Below are positions 42,660-51,977 of a DNA stretch of 64,000 nucleotides, one piece after another (the first letter of the stretch is position 1; each line of letters starts with the position of its first letter). The position numbers and the translations under genes were made by a program. Under the pieces are notes generated by a model. The model had not been told where the DNA came from, did not search any database, and saw nothing but the letters and a program-made list of their open reading frames with translations. Origin of the DNA: Acidobacteriota bacterium (GTDB taxonomy: Bacteria > Acidobacteriota > Holophagae > Holophagales > Holophagaceae); assembly GCA_016192145.1 (NCBI GenBank), contig JACPUT010000018.1, positions 124,001-188,000 on the forward strand, read 5' to 3'.

Positions 42660-43535
42660 TTACTCCAGGTTCGCAGCCTGCTCGCGGATCTGATCCAGCA
42701 CGCCCTTGGCCTCCATGACGGCCCGGGTCATGGTCAGGCGCTTGCACTTGGAGCCCGTGGTGTTCAGCTCCCGCAGCACCTCCTGGCACCAGACGTCCAC
42801 GGCGCGGCCTTCGAGGCGGCCCTTGGCCAGGCGCTCGGCGAAATCGTCGAAGTGCGCGGCGAGGCGCGTCATCTCCTCCCGCACGTCGAGACGCTCCGCC
42901 ATCACGCCGGCTTCGGCCAGCAGCCGATCCTCAGCCACCTTGCCCGCGAGCTGGGCATCCTGAAGCACCTGCTCGATGCGGGCCTTGAAGAGGGCGGGGA
43001 GCTCCGCCGCCTGGGCTTCGGCTTCCGCGATCAGGGTCTGGCGCAGGGATTGGAGGCGGCCGAGGGACTCGTTGAAGAAGGGCGCCAGGCGCTCCGCCTC
43101 TTTCTCCCGCCCTTGGTTCCAGTGGGTGAGCAGATCGACCAGGGCCTCCTGGACATCCCCTTCCCAGGCCTGGGCCACGTCGCCCTCCGCGGCGAGGAAG
43201 GCGCCCGGCAGCCGCAGGAATGCCTCGGCGTTGAAGGGGGGCAGGTGCAGCCACTCGGCCTCCTCGGCCCAGGCCTTCGCCAGGGAGCGGAGCAGGGGGC
43301 GGTTGAGGCGGGGCTCCAGGCGGGCGTCCTCCTGCAGCTCGAGGGTGAGATCCAGCTTGCCCCTCTGAGCGGCACCCCGGATCTGGGCCCGCACGGCGGG
43401 TTCCAAGGAGGCCAGGGCGGGGTGCAGGCGCACGGAGAGGTCGAGCCCCTTGCCGTTCACGCTGCGGAGGGCCAGGCGCAGCCTCCCGGAACCCAGGGGC
43501 CGGATCACTTCGGCGAAGGCGGTCATGGAGCGCAT
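42660..43535 (-). CDS. yicC: YicC-family endoribonuclease
   Basis: The 291-residue protein begins MRSMTAFAE (family MTGF-type start) and continues RLALRSVNGKGLDLSVRL; the C-terminal block RLAAHFDDFAERLAKG to ELNTTGSKCK is the DUF1732 domain. E. coli YicC acts on RNA and influences RyhB turnover. The family motif QEMNRE-x-NT is QEVLRELNT here. The gene stands alone; gmk, a common neighbour, is not adjacent. Confidence 0.88.
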   Translation of the reverse strand: MRSMTAFAEVIRPLGSGRLRLALRSVNGKGLDLSVRLHPALASLEPAVRAQIRGAAQRGKLDLTLELQEDARLEPRLNRPLLRSLAKAWAEEAEWLHLPPFNAEAFLRLPGAFLAAEGDVAQAWEGDVQEALVDLLTHWNQGREKEAERLAPFFNESLGRLQSLRQTLIAEAEAQAAELPALFKARIEQVLQDAQLAGKVAEDRLLAEAGVMAERLDVREEMTRLAAHFDDFAERLAKGRLEGRAVDVWCQEVLRELNTTGSKCKRLTMTRAVMEAKGVLDQIREQAANLE

Positions 43536-43621
43536 GCAGGCATTGTGACTGGCCCGAGCTCCCCGATGAAAGGAAACGGCCCCACCTCCCGACGAGAGGA
43601 GGGGAACCCACCCACCTGCCC

Positions 43622-45283
43622 ATGACCCTTTCCCCCGGATTTCCCATCGCCCGTGCCCTGATCGCCCTCGGCTTGGCCCTGGTGTCCTTGGCCTGCGGCG
43701 GGAGGAATCGGGGGAAGGTCGAACTATCGCAGGGTGAGCGGGACTGGCTGCGGGCCCATCCGGTGGTCCGCGTCGCCCCCATCCCGGATTATGCGCCCCT
43801 GGAGTGGATCGATGCGAAGGGGCGGGTGCAGGGGGTGACTCCGGACCTGCTCAAACTCCTGGAAGCGCGGTCGGGGCTCCGCTTCGAGTACCTCCCGGCG
43901 GGAAGTTGGCAGGAGGCTCTCGACCTCGTGAAGGCCGGTAAGGCCGACTGCGTGGATCTGGCCGCCCCCACCGAGGAGCGGAAGGAGTACCTGGCCTTCA
44001 CGCGCAGCTACATGGAGATTCCGGATGTGGTGGTGGTCAACGAGGACTGGACGGGACCCACCACGCTCGATGGCCTCGTCGGGCACCGGATGGTCGTGGT
44101 GCGGGGTTACGCCGTGAATGACTGGATGCGGCGTAAGCACCCCGGGATCATTCAGGTGGAGGTGCCCGATCTGCTGACGGGGCTCCGCAGGGTCTCCTTC
44201 GGTGGCGGGGAGGCCATGGTGGTCAACCTGGCTCCGGCGACCTATCACATCCGGGAGCAGAAGATCACCAATTTGAAGGTGGTCTCGGATTCCGGGTTCT
44301 ACTACCGGCTTGGGTTCGGGGTTCGGAAGGACCTTCCGGAGCTGCTGGGGATCATCGACAAGACCCTGGCCACCCTCACCGAAGGGGAAGTGGAGGCCAT
44401 TTCAGGGAAGTGGTTCGAGGTGCGTGCCCGATGGCGGCCTTCACCGCTTCAATGGGCCGCATTGGCCGGCGGCTTGGTACTCGTGGCCGCTGCCTCGGGG
44501 CTTGCTTGGATCTGGACCCTGCGGATCCAGGTTCGAGAACGGACCGAGGCCCTGCGGCTCCAGCTGGCCCAGCAGAAGCGGCTGGAGGAGCGCCAGGAGG
44601 CCTTCGTGGTGATGATCACCCACGAGCTCCGAACCCCGCTCACCGCCGTGAAGGGGGCCATGGATCTGCTGGCCGGCGCCGAATTGGATGACACCCGGAA
44701 GCGAGAGCTGGTGCGCATCTCCAAGGACAACGCGGATCGCCTCGTACTGCTCGTGAATGACCTCCTGGATCTGGAGCGGTTCGGGGCGGGTGCCGTGGAT
44801 CTGGAGGTGGCGGAGGTGGATCCGGCGAACCTCCTGCGCGAGGTCACGGAGGCTTGCCAAACCTATGCCTCCCCATTGGGAGTGCGGATCCAGGTGGAGC
44901 CCGGGGATCCTGACCTGCCCGCGTGCCCCATGGATGGCCGCCGGATGGCCCAGGTGCTCTTCAACCTGCTATCCAACGCCATCAAGCACAGCCCCGAGGG
45001 GGGAGTGGTCCGACTTCACGCAGGGCGTGAGGACGGATGGCTCCGGATCGAGGTATGGGACGAGGGGGCTGGGATCCCGAAGGAACTCGTCCCCCGGTTG
45101 TTCGAACCCTTCATCCAGGGCGAAATTCAAGGGCGCGGACCGAAGGGCACCGGCTTGGGGCTTGCGATCAGCCGGGCGTTGGTGGAGCTGCATCAGGGGC
45201 GGATCGGGGTCGAATGCGGCCCCGCCGGCGGAAGCCGGTTTTTCGTCCTGCTACCGTTGGCCCCAGGGGCGGCCCAAACCTGA
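43622..45283 (+). CDS. BvgS-like sensor histidine kinase with periplasmic solute-binding domain
   Basis: A 553-residue hybrid receptor. The signal ends in ALVSLACGG, which fits a lipobox. Residues 35-270 form one SBP family-3 (Venus-flytrap) domain (VVRVAPIPDYAPLEWIDAKG, FTRSYMEIPDVVVV). A membrane helix near 280-300 leads to HisKA (VMITHELRTPLTAVKG, His about 334) and HATPase (NLLSNAIKHSPEGG, DEGAGIP, GTGLGLAISR). It should sense a small molecule and phosphorylate a response regulator, but none is adjacent. A lipid anchor plus a membrane helix would be unusual. Confidence 0.87.
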   Translation: MTLSPGFPIARALIALGLALVSLACGGRNRGKVELSQGERDWLRAHPVVRVAPIPDYAPLEWIDAKGRVQGVTPDLLKLLEARSGLRFEYLPAGSWQEALDLVKAGKADCVDLAAPTEERKEYLAFTRSYMEIPDVVVVNEDWTGPTTLDGLVGHRMVVVRGYAVNDWMRRKHPGIIQVEVPDLLTGLRRVSFGGGEAMVVNLAPATYHIREQKITNLKVVSDSGFYYRLGFGVRKDLPELLGIIDKTLATLTEGEVEAISGKWFEVRARWRPSPLQWAALAGGLVLVAAASGLAWIWTLRIQVRERTEALRLQLAQQKRLEERQEAFVVMITHELRTPLTAVKGAMDLLAGAELDDTRKRELVRISKDNADRLVLLVNDLLDLERFGAGAVDLEVAEVDPANLLREVTEACQTYASPLGVRIQVEPGDPDLPACPMDGRRMAQVLFNLLSNAIKHSPEGGVVRLHAGREDGWLRIEVWDEGAGIPKELVPRLFEPFIQGEIQGRGPKGTGLGLAISRALVELHQGRIGVECGPAGGSRFFVLLPLAPGAAQT

Positions 45284-45320
45284 AAGTCCCGATTAGACTG
45301 GGGGGATCCCGGAGATGTCG

Positions 45321-46202
45321 ATGCGTTTCGTGCTCGGATTGCTGGCCCTGCCTCTGCTCGCCCAGGCCCCTCAGGCCAACCCGAGGGAGCTCCATGAACA
45401 GTGGCGGAAGGGCCGTATCGAGCGCCTTCAATCGGAAGAGGGCTGGCTCACCCTCGTGGGTCTGCACTGGCTCTCGGAAGGGGAGAACCTGATCGGGACG
45501 GATGCCGGGGCCAAGGTCCGGTTCCCCGAGGGCAAAGGGCCCCAGAAGGCGGGTGTGCTGGTTCTGGAAGGTGGCAAGGTCCGCCTGAAGACAGTGGAAG
45601 GAAGCCCGCTCACCGTGAACGGGGCGGCCGCCACGGACATGCCCCTGCGCATGGATGCGGATGGCAGGCCCGATGTGCTTCAGCTGGCCGGCCGCAGCTT
45701 CTTCGTCATCCGGCGCGGGCCGAAGGGGGAGAAGGTCGGTGTCCGCGTGAAGGATCCCAAGAACCCGGTTCGGATGGGCTTCAAGGGCATCGAGATGTAT
45801 CCCTTCGACCCCGCCTACCGCGTGGTGGCGACCTTCGAACCCTACCCGGAGCCCAAGATCGTGCAGATCCCCACGGTGATCGGCGTATCCGACGCCATGA
45901 AGGCCTGGGGCCGCGCGCATTTCACGCTCAAGGGGAAGCAATTCGCGCTGGAGCCCGTGGATGAAGGAGATGGCCGCCTGTTCTTCATCTTCAGCGATGC
46001 CAGCAACGGCAAGACCACCTATCCCGCGGGGCGCTTCCTGTACGCAGATCCGCCTAAGGACGGGAAGGTGATCCTGGACTTCAACCAGGCCTACAACCCG
46101 CCCTGCGCCTTCACCCGGTTCGCCACCTGCCCGCTGCCGCCGCCGCAGAACGTGATGAAGGTCGCCGTGAAAGCGGGAGAAAAGAACTACGGGGATCACT
46201 GA
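45321..46202 (+). CDS. Secreted DUF1684 protein
   Basis: A 293-residue protein with a signal peptide (LGLLALPLLAQA). The DUF1684 marks are the EEGWLTLVGLHWLSEGENLI segment, MYPFDPAYRVVATF and the C-terminal DFNQAYNPPCAFTRFATCPLP. Function is unknown; in other genomes the domain is found in secreted proteins with a conserved Cys pair as here. CGGAG lies six bases before the ATG at 45321, which I prefer over the ATG at 45315. Confidence 0.85.
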   Translation: MRFVLGLLALPLLAQAPQANPRELHEQWRKGRIERLQSEEGWLTLVGLHWLSEGENLIGTDAGAKVRFPEGKGPQKAGVLVLEGGKVRLKTVEGSPLTVNGAAATDMPLRMDADGRPDVLQLAGRSFFVIRRGPKGEKVGVRVKDPKNPVRMGFKGIEMYPFDPAYRVVATFEPYPEPKIVQIPTVIGVSDAMKAWGRAHFTLKGKQFALEPVDEGDGRLFFIFSDASNGKTTYPAGRFLYADPPKDGKVILDFNQAYNPPCAFTRFATCPLPPPQNVMKVAVKAGEKNYGDH

Positions 46203-46215
46203 AACCGGAGTTCAA

Positions 46216-46329
46216 AAGAAGAAAAGAAAACCGGTGATGAACGGTGATGAACAGTGATGAACAGTGATGGGAATGCGGTGCCTTTATCACCGTTCATCAC
46301 TGTTCATCACTGGTTGATCTTTTCTTCTT
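46216..46329. repeat. Long inverted repeat built from 10-base tandem units
   Basis: AAGAAGAAAAGA (46216-46227) pairs with TCTTTTCTTCTT (46318-46329). Inside, the left arm carries three full tandem units of GTGATGAAC(G/A) from about 46233 plus a fourth partial one, and the right arm carries their inverse (GTTCATCAC units, 46290-46310). The whole could fold into an imperfect stem of about 45 bp. It lies between the convergent DUF1684 and radA genes, so it may act as a terminator or be a dispersed repeat. Confidence 0.65.
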
Positions 46330-46376
46330 GAGGTCTGGCGTCGCGCGTGTTCTCTGGGCTCCTCCGGCCTCGAAAA

Positions 46377-47744
<1,368 letters not shown>

Positions 47745-47750
47745 GGGCCC

Positions 47751-47756
47751 ATTCTA
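47751..47756 (-). promoter_or_regulatory. Possible -10 element placed for a leaderless radA mRNA
   Basis: TAGAAT on the minus strand differs from TATAAT at one position and ends six bases before the radA ATG, so transcription would begin at or near the start codon. No good -35 is seen at 17 bases (the hexamer there is TCGCTT or near it). Confidence 0.35.
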
Positions 47757-47905
47757 GATGGTGGCGAACAAAAAGCGAAAAGTTTTTGATTTGACGCGTC
47801 ACATCGCCCGCTGTGATGACCATCAAGACCCGGGGGCAACGGATCCCGGGACCTCGGCGTCGAACCTATCGTGGAGGGGTGGCGAGCTGCCGCGAGGGGA
47901 CTTCC

Positions 47906-49816
47906 ATGAACCCAACCATCCTTCCCGGCGTCGAACCTGTAGCCAAAACGAAGCGCGTGGGGAGCGATCTCGAAATCGCCCAGGCGGCCAAGCTGCGGCC
48001 GATCCAGGAAATCGCCCTAGAGCTGGGCCTCCTCGAGAGCGAACTGGAATTGCACGGGCCCCACATGGCCAAGGTGAGCCTGGAGGCGTTGGATCGCCTC
48101 GGCTACCAGGCCATGGGCCGCTACATCGACGTCACGGCCATCACGCCCACGCCACTTGGCGAAGGCAAGACCACGGTGACCGTGGGCCTGGGCCAGGCCC
48201 TGGGCGCGCGTCTCGGTCTCAAAGCGGTCACGTGCATCCGCCAGCCCAGCCAGGGCCCCACCTTCGGCATCAAGGGTGGCGCCGCCGGCGGCGGCTATAG
48301 CCAGGTGATCCCCATGGAGGCCTTCAACCTCCACCTCACGGGCGACATCCACGCCATCACGGCCGCGCACAACCTCTGCGCCTCGGCCCTGGAAGCGCGG
48401 ATGCTGCATGAGTCGAAGCTGGACGATGAAACGCTCTTCGATCGGCTCTGCCCGAAGAAATCCGATGGGAAGCGCCGCTTCACCCAAACCATGAGGTCCC
48501 GCCTCAAGCGCCTGGGCATCGGCATGGAGGATCCCGACTCGCTGACCACCCATGAGAAGCACCGGTTCGCGCGGCTGGACATCAACCCCGATGCCATCCA
48601 GTGGCGCCGGGTGTTGGATACCAGCGATCGCTTCCTGCGTGGCGTGAAGGTGGGCATGGGCTCCGAGGAGGCCGGGCACGAGCGGATGACGGGCTTCGAT
48701 ATCGCCGTGGCCAGCGAGCTCATGGCCATCCTGGCCCTGGCGTCGGGACTGGAGGATCTGCGCCATCGCATCGGCCGCGTCGTGGTCGCGCTCGACAAGG
48801 CCGGCCAGCCCGTCACCACCGAGGATCTGGGGGTGGCGGGCGCCATGACGGTGCTCATGAAGGACACCCTCAAGCCCACCCTCATGCAGAGCCTGGAGGG
48901 CAACCCCGTGATGGTGCACGCGGGGCCCTTCGCCAACATCGCCCATGGCAACAGCTCCGTTCTCGCGGATCGCATCGCCCTCAAACTCGCGGACGTGGTG
49001 GTCACCGAGAGCGGCTTCGGCGCCGACCTCGGCATGGAGAAGTTCTTCAATATCAAATGCCGCACCTCAGGCCTCGTGCCTGACGCAGTGGTGCTGGTGG
49101 CCACGGTGCGCGCCCTCAAGATGCATGGGGGCGGGCCCAAGGTGGTGGCTGGCAAACCCCTGGCGGCCGCCTACGTGCAGGAGGATCTGGCGCTCCTCGA
49201 GAAGGGCCTGCCCAATCTACTCCATCACATCTCCATCGCCCGCAAATTCGGCGTGCCCGTGGTGGTGGCGGTGAACGCCTTCGCCACCGACAGCCCCGCG
49301 GAGCTGGAGTTCGTGCGCAATGCCGCCATGACCCAGGGCGGTGCGGCGGATGCCGTGATCAGCCACCCCTGGTCCGAAGGGGGCGCGGGCTGCGAGGAGC
49401 TGGCCAAGGCCGTCCTGCGGGTCACGGAGGAGCCTGGATCCTTCCGCTTCCTCTATCCGTTGGATTGGCCCATCCGCCGGAAGATCGAGGCCATCGCCAA
49501 GGAGATCTATGGCGCCGATGGGGTGGATTACACGCCGGAGGCCGAGGCCCGCATCGAGGAGTTCACCCGGCTGGGCTACGACAAAATGCCCATCTGCATG
49601 GCCAAGACCCACCTCAGCCTCGGGCCGGATCCCACGGTCAAGGGCGTGCCCAAGGGCTTTCGCCTGCCCATCCGCGACATCCGCGCCAGCGTCGGCGCCG
49701 GCTTCCTCTATCCCCTCGTAGGGCAGATGAGCACCATGCCGGGCCTGCCGGCCCGGCCTGGGTTCTATGACGTGGATGTGGACCTGGTCACGGGCAAGGT
49801 GATCGGACTGAGCTGA
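47906..49816 (+). CDS. fhs: Formate-tetrahydrofolate ligase, eukaryote-like long form
   Basis: This 636-residue enzyme joins formate to THF using ATP in one-carbon metabolism. Motifs: [16 protein letters not shown] (ATP loop), [45 protein letters not shown]. Bacterial Fhs is usually about 557 residues. This one has about 55 extra residues after ALEARMLHE, including [16 protein letters not shown] and [11 protein letters not shown], and a C-terminus ([20 protein letters not shown]) that match the synthetase domain of eukaryotic C1-THF synthase as I remember it. GAGGGGA precedes the ATG at 47906. The frame is open upstream. Confidence 0.92.
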   Translation: MNPTILPGVEPVAKTKRVGSDLEIAQAAKLRPIQEIALELGLLESELELHGPHMAKVSLEALDRLGYQAMGRYIDVTAITPTPLGEGKTTVTVGLGQALGARLGLKAVTCIRQPSQGPTFGIKGGAAGGGYSQVIPMEAFNLHLTGDIHAITAAHNLCASALEARMLHESKLDDETLFDRLCPKKSDGKRRFTQTMRSRLKRLGIGMEDPDSLTTHEKHRFARLDINPDAIQWRRVLDTSDRFLRGVKVGMGSEEAGHERMTGFDIAVASELMAILALASGLEDLRHRIGRVVVALDKAGQPVTTEDLGVAGAMTVLMKDTLKPTLMQSLEGNPVMVHAGPFANIAHGNSSVLADRIALKLADVVVTESGFGADLGMEKFFNIKCRTSGLVPDAVVLVATVRALKMHGGGPKVVAGKPLAAAYVQEDLALLEKGLPNLLHHISIARKFGVPVVVAVNAFATDSPAELEFVRNAAMTQGGAADAVISHPWSEGGAGCEELAKAVLRVTEEPGSFRFLYPLDWPIRRKIEAIAKEIYGADGVDYTPEAEARIEEFTRLGYDKMPICMAKTHLSLGPDPTVKGVPKGFRLPIRDIRASVGAGFLYPLVGQMSTMPGLPARPGFYDVDVDLVTGKVIGLS

Positions 49817-49838
49817 TCCCGATCGAAGCGCCCCGGGG

Positions 49839-51833
49839 CTATTTCAGCCAGCGCGAGAACCACTCCACGTTGGCCTCGGACAAGCGCAGGAGCGCCCGGG
49901 GTTCCGTGGGGCCGTGAGCCTGGCGGGGCACCACCTGCATGCGGCACTCCACGCCCTGCCGCTTGAGGGCGTTGTAGAGCTCGTAGCCCTGCCCGATGGG
50001 CACGCGCTGATCGCCCTCGCAGTGCTGGATGAGGGTGGGGGTGGTGACGCCCTTGACCTGGAAGAGGGCGGAGTGGGCGCGGTAGCGGTCCAGCTGCTCC
50101 CAGCTCTCGCCGCCGAAGTAGTCGGGGACGAAGCCGGGGATGTCCGTGGTGCCGTTGAAGCTCATGAGGTTGGTGACGCCGGCGCCGACGCTGGCCGCTT
50201 TGAACCGCTTGGTTTGCGTGATGCTCCAGCTGGTCATGAAGCCGCCGTAGCTCCAGCCGGCGATGCCCAGGCGCTGCGGATCCGCCACGCCCAAGGTGAT
50301 GACGTGATCCACACCGGCCATGAGGTCTTGGAAGTCGAGGCCTCCCCAATCGCCTTCATTGGCGAAGCGGAAGTCGCGGCCATAGCCCGAGGAGCCACGG
50401 ATATTGGGCCGGAGCACGGCGAACCCGTTGGCGGCCAAGGCCGCTAGCGGGTACTGGGAGGGGGTGGCGGTGTAGGTTTCTCCATACACCTGAGTAGGGC
50501 CGCCGTGGGGCAGCACGAGCAGCGGGGCCTTCATGCCGGGTTTCCCCTGGAGGGGATGGGTGAGGATTCCCTCGATCTCCATGCCCTTCGCGCCCTTCCA
50601 GCGGATGACCTCCGTGCGGGGCAAGGGATGGTGGGGCAGGTCCTCGTTGGGTCGTGCGATGACCTTGGGGGAGAACTGGGAGATGGGGCTGAAGGCGAGG
50701 GCCGGGGGCTCGGAAGATGTCTGCACCACCATGCCCAGGTAGCGCCCCGTGGGATCCAGTTCCACGAATTCGCCCGCGCCCACCATGGGCCCGTTGGCCA
50801 CGGTCCAGATTCCGGTATCCAGACGGAGCAGGGTGCCATCGTCGGTTCGCATGGAGTAGACACCACCGCGGGTCGCCGTGGGCTCGACGAAGAGCAGATG
50901 CTTGCCATCCCCGGACCAACCCAGGAGCTGGGCGCGGGCGTCGGGCGTGGCGGGCAGCGTGTGGATCGCGCCCGAGGCCACGTCCAGCAGGGCGATGCGG
51001 TGAGAGCCCGCCCATCGGGGCTTCGAATCGCTGAGCGTGAAGGCGAGCGTCTTGCCGTCGCGGCTGAACAGGGGGGTGGATTCCGCGGCGGAGGTGGCGG
51101 CGAGGACCCGCTGCTTGCCACCTTCGAGGGCCACCAGGGCCAGATCGGCGGTGGGCCAGTGATCCGCCTTGGCGCTGAGCGCGTGGGCGTAGGCGATGGC
51201 GGTGCCATCCGGCGCCCAGTCGAAGGAGAGCACGTGGCGCGGCTCCGGCGTGAGCAGGCAGGCGCCGCGGGGACCGGACGCCTCGGGGGCCAGGCTCGTG
51301 AGGTAGAGGCGCGCCACCCTGGGCTGCTCCTCGTGCCACCGGGCGTCATCCTTGGCGCGATCCCGCTTTTCCTCTTCCTCCGTCTTGGCGTCCGTCATGG
51401 TGTAGGCCAGCTGGCGGCCATCCGGGGACCAGGCGAATTCGGTGACGTCCCCCTTTCCCGTGGTGATCAGTTCCGCCTCGCCGCCATCCATGCGGAGCAC
51501 GTAGATCTGCATCTTGCCGCTGCGGGCGCTGCGGAAGGCCAGCCGCTTCCCATCCGGGCTCCACTGGGGATCCAGGCTCGATTTTTCCGACTGGGTGAGG
51601 GCCCGCGGGGTGCCGCCGGTGGTGGCGGCCAGGTGGATCTGGGTGCGGAACTCGCTCTGCTCGGGCCCCATCATCGCGGACCTCACGGTGAAGGCGACCC
51701 ATTGCCCATCCGGGCTGGGACGGGGCGCATCGATGCGCTTCACCTGGAGCATGGCTTCCGGAGTCCAGCCTTGAGAGGGTTCCTGGGAGGCGAGGGACAG
51801 CGAGGCGAGGGCTGCAAAGACGAGGTGGCGCAT
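49839..51833 (-). CDS. Exported S9-family prolyl oligopeptidase-like peptidase
   Basis: A signal peptide (VFAALASLSLASQ) leads a 664-residue serine peptidase. Residues 30-370 form a beta-propeller with TolB-type blades (PQWSPDGKRLAFRSARSGK, EFAWSPDGRQLAY). The alpha/beta-hydrolase domain holds the nucleophile in GIAGWSYGGFM (about 531), the Asp in HCEGDQRVP and the His in RQAHGPTEP. It should degrade peptides in the periplasm, in the style of dipeptidyl peptidases. It is convergent with fhs (22 bases) and divergent from the TonB receptor. Confidence 0.88.
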   Translation of the reverse strand: MRHLVFAALASLSLASQEPSQGWTPEAMLQVKRIDAPRPSPDGQWVAFTVRSAMMGPEQSEFRTQIHLAATTGGTPRALTQSEKSSLDPQWSPDGKRLAFRSARSGKMQIYVLRMDGGEAELITTGKGDVTEFAWSPDGRQLAYTMTDAKTEEEEKRDRAKDDARWHEEQPRVARLYLTSLAPEASGPRGACLLTPEPRHVLSFDWAPDGTAIAYAHALSAKADHWPTADLALVALEGGKQRVLAATSAAESTPLFSRDGKTLAFTLSDSKPRWAGSHRIALLDVASGAIHTLPATPDARAQLLGWSGDGKHLLFVEPTATRGGVYSMRTDDGTLLRLDTGIWTVANGPMVGAGEFVELDPTGRYLGMVVQTSSEPPALAFSPISQFSPKVIARPNEDLPHHPLPRTEVIRWKGAKGMEIEGILTHPLQGKPGMKAPLLVLPHGGPTQVYGETYTATPSQYPLAALAANGFAVLRPNIRGSSGYGRDFRFANEGDWGGLDFQDLMAGVDHVITLGVADPQRLGIAGWSYGGFMTSWSITQTKRFKAASVGAGVTNLMSFNGTTDIPGFVPDYFGGESWEQLDRYRAHSALFQVKGVTTPTLIQHCEGDQRVPIGQGYELYNALKRQGVECRMQVVPRQAHGPTEPRALLRLSEANVEWFSRWLK

Positions 51834-51977
51834 GTCGGCTCCCGGAGGGTGGGCTCAGGGTCGGAGGGGGAGGCGCGGGCGTCAAGGGTGCCTTTCCCGG
51901 GACGGGGGGTCGCGTTGGCCGTTTGTTTCCAACATGGTTCAATGGTCCTCATCGTCTTCAAGGCCATCGGAGTCTTC

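Noticed and set aside
46231-46320. Short repeats that could be taken for a CRISPR array
   Set aside because: Units are 10 bases, directly tandem without spacers, and form a hairpin; no cas genes are present.
50505-51977. N-terminal extension of the TonB receptor frame by about 490 codons
   Set aside because: The extension is antisense to the S9 peptidase; the receptor has its own signal peptide and Shine-Dalgarno sequence at 51978.
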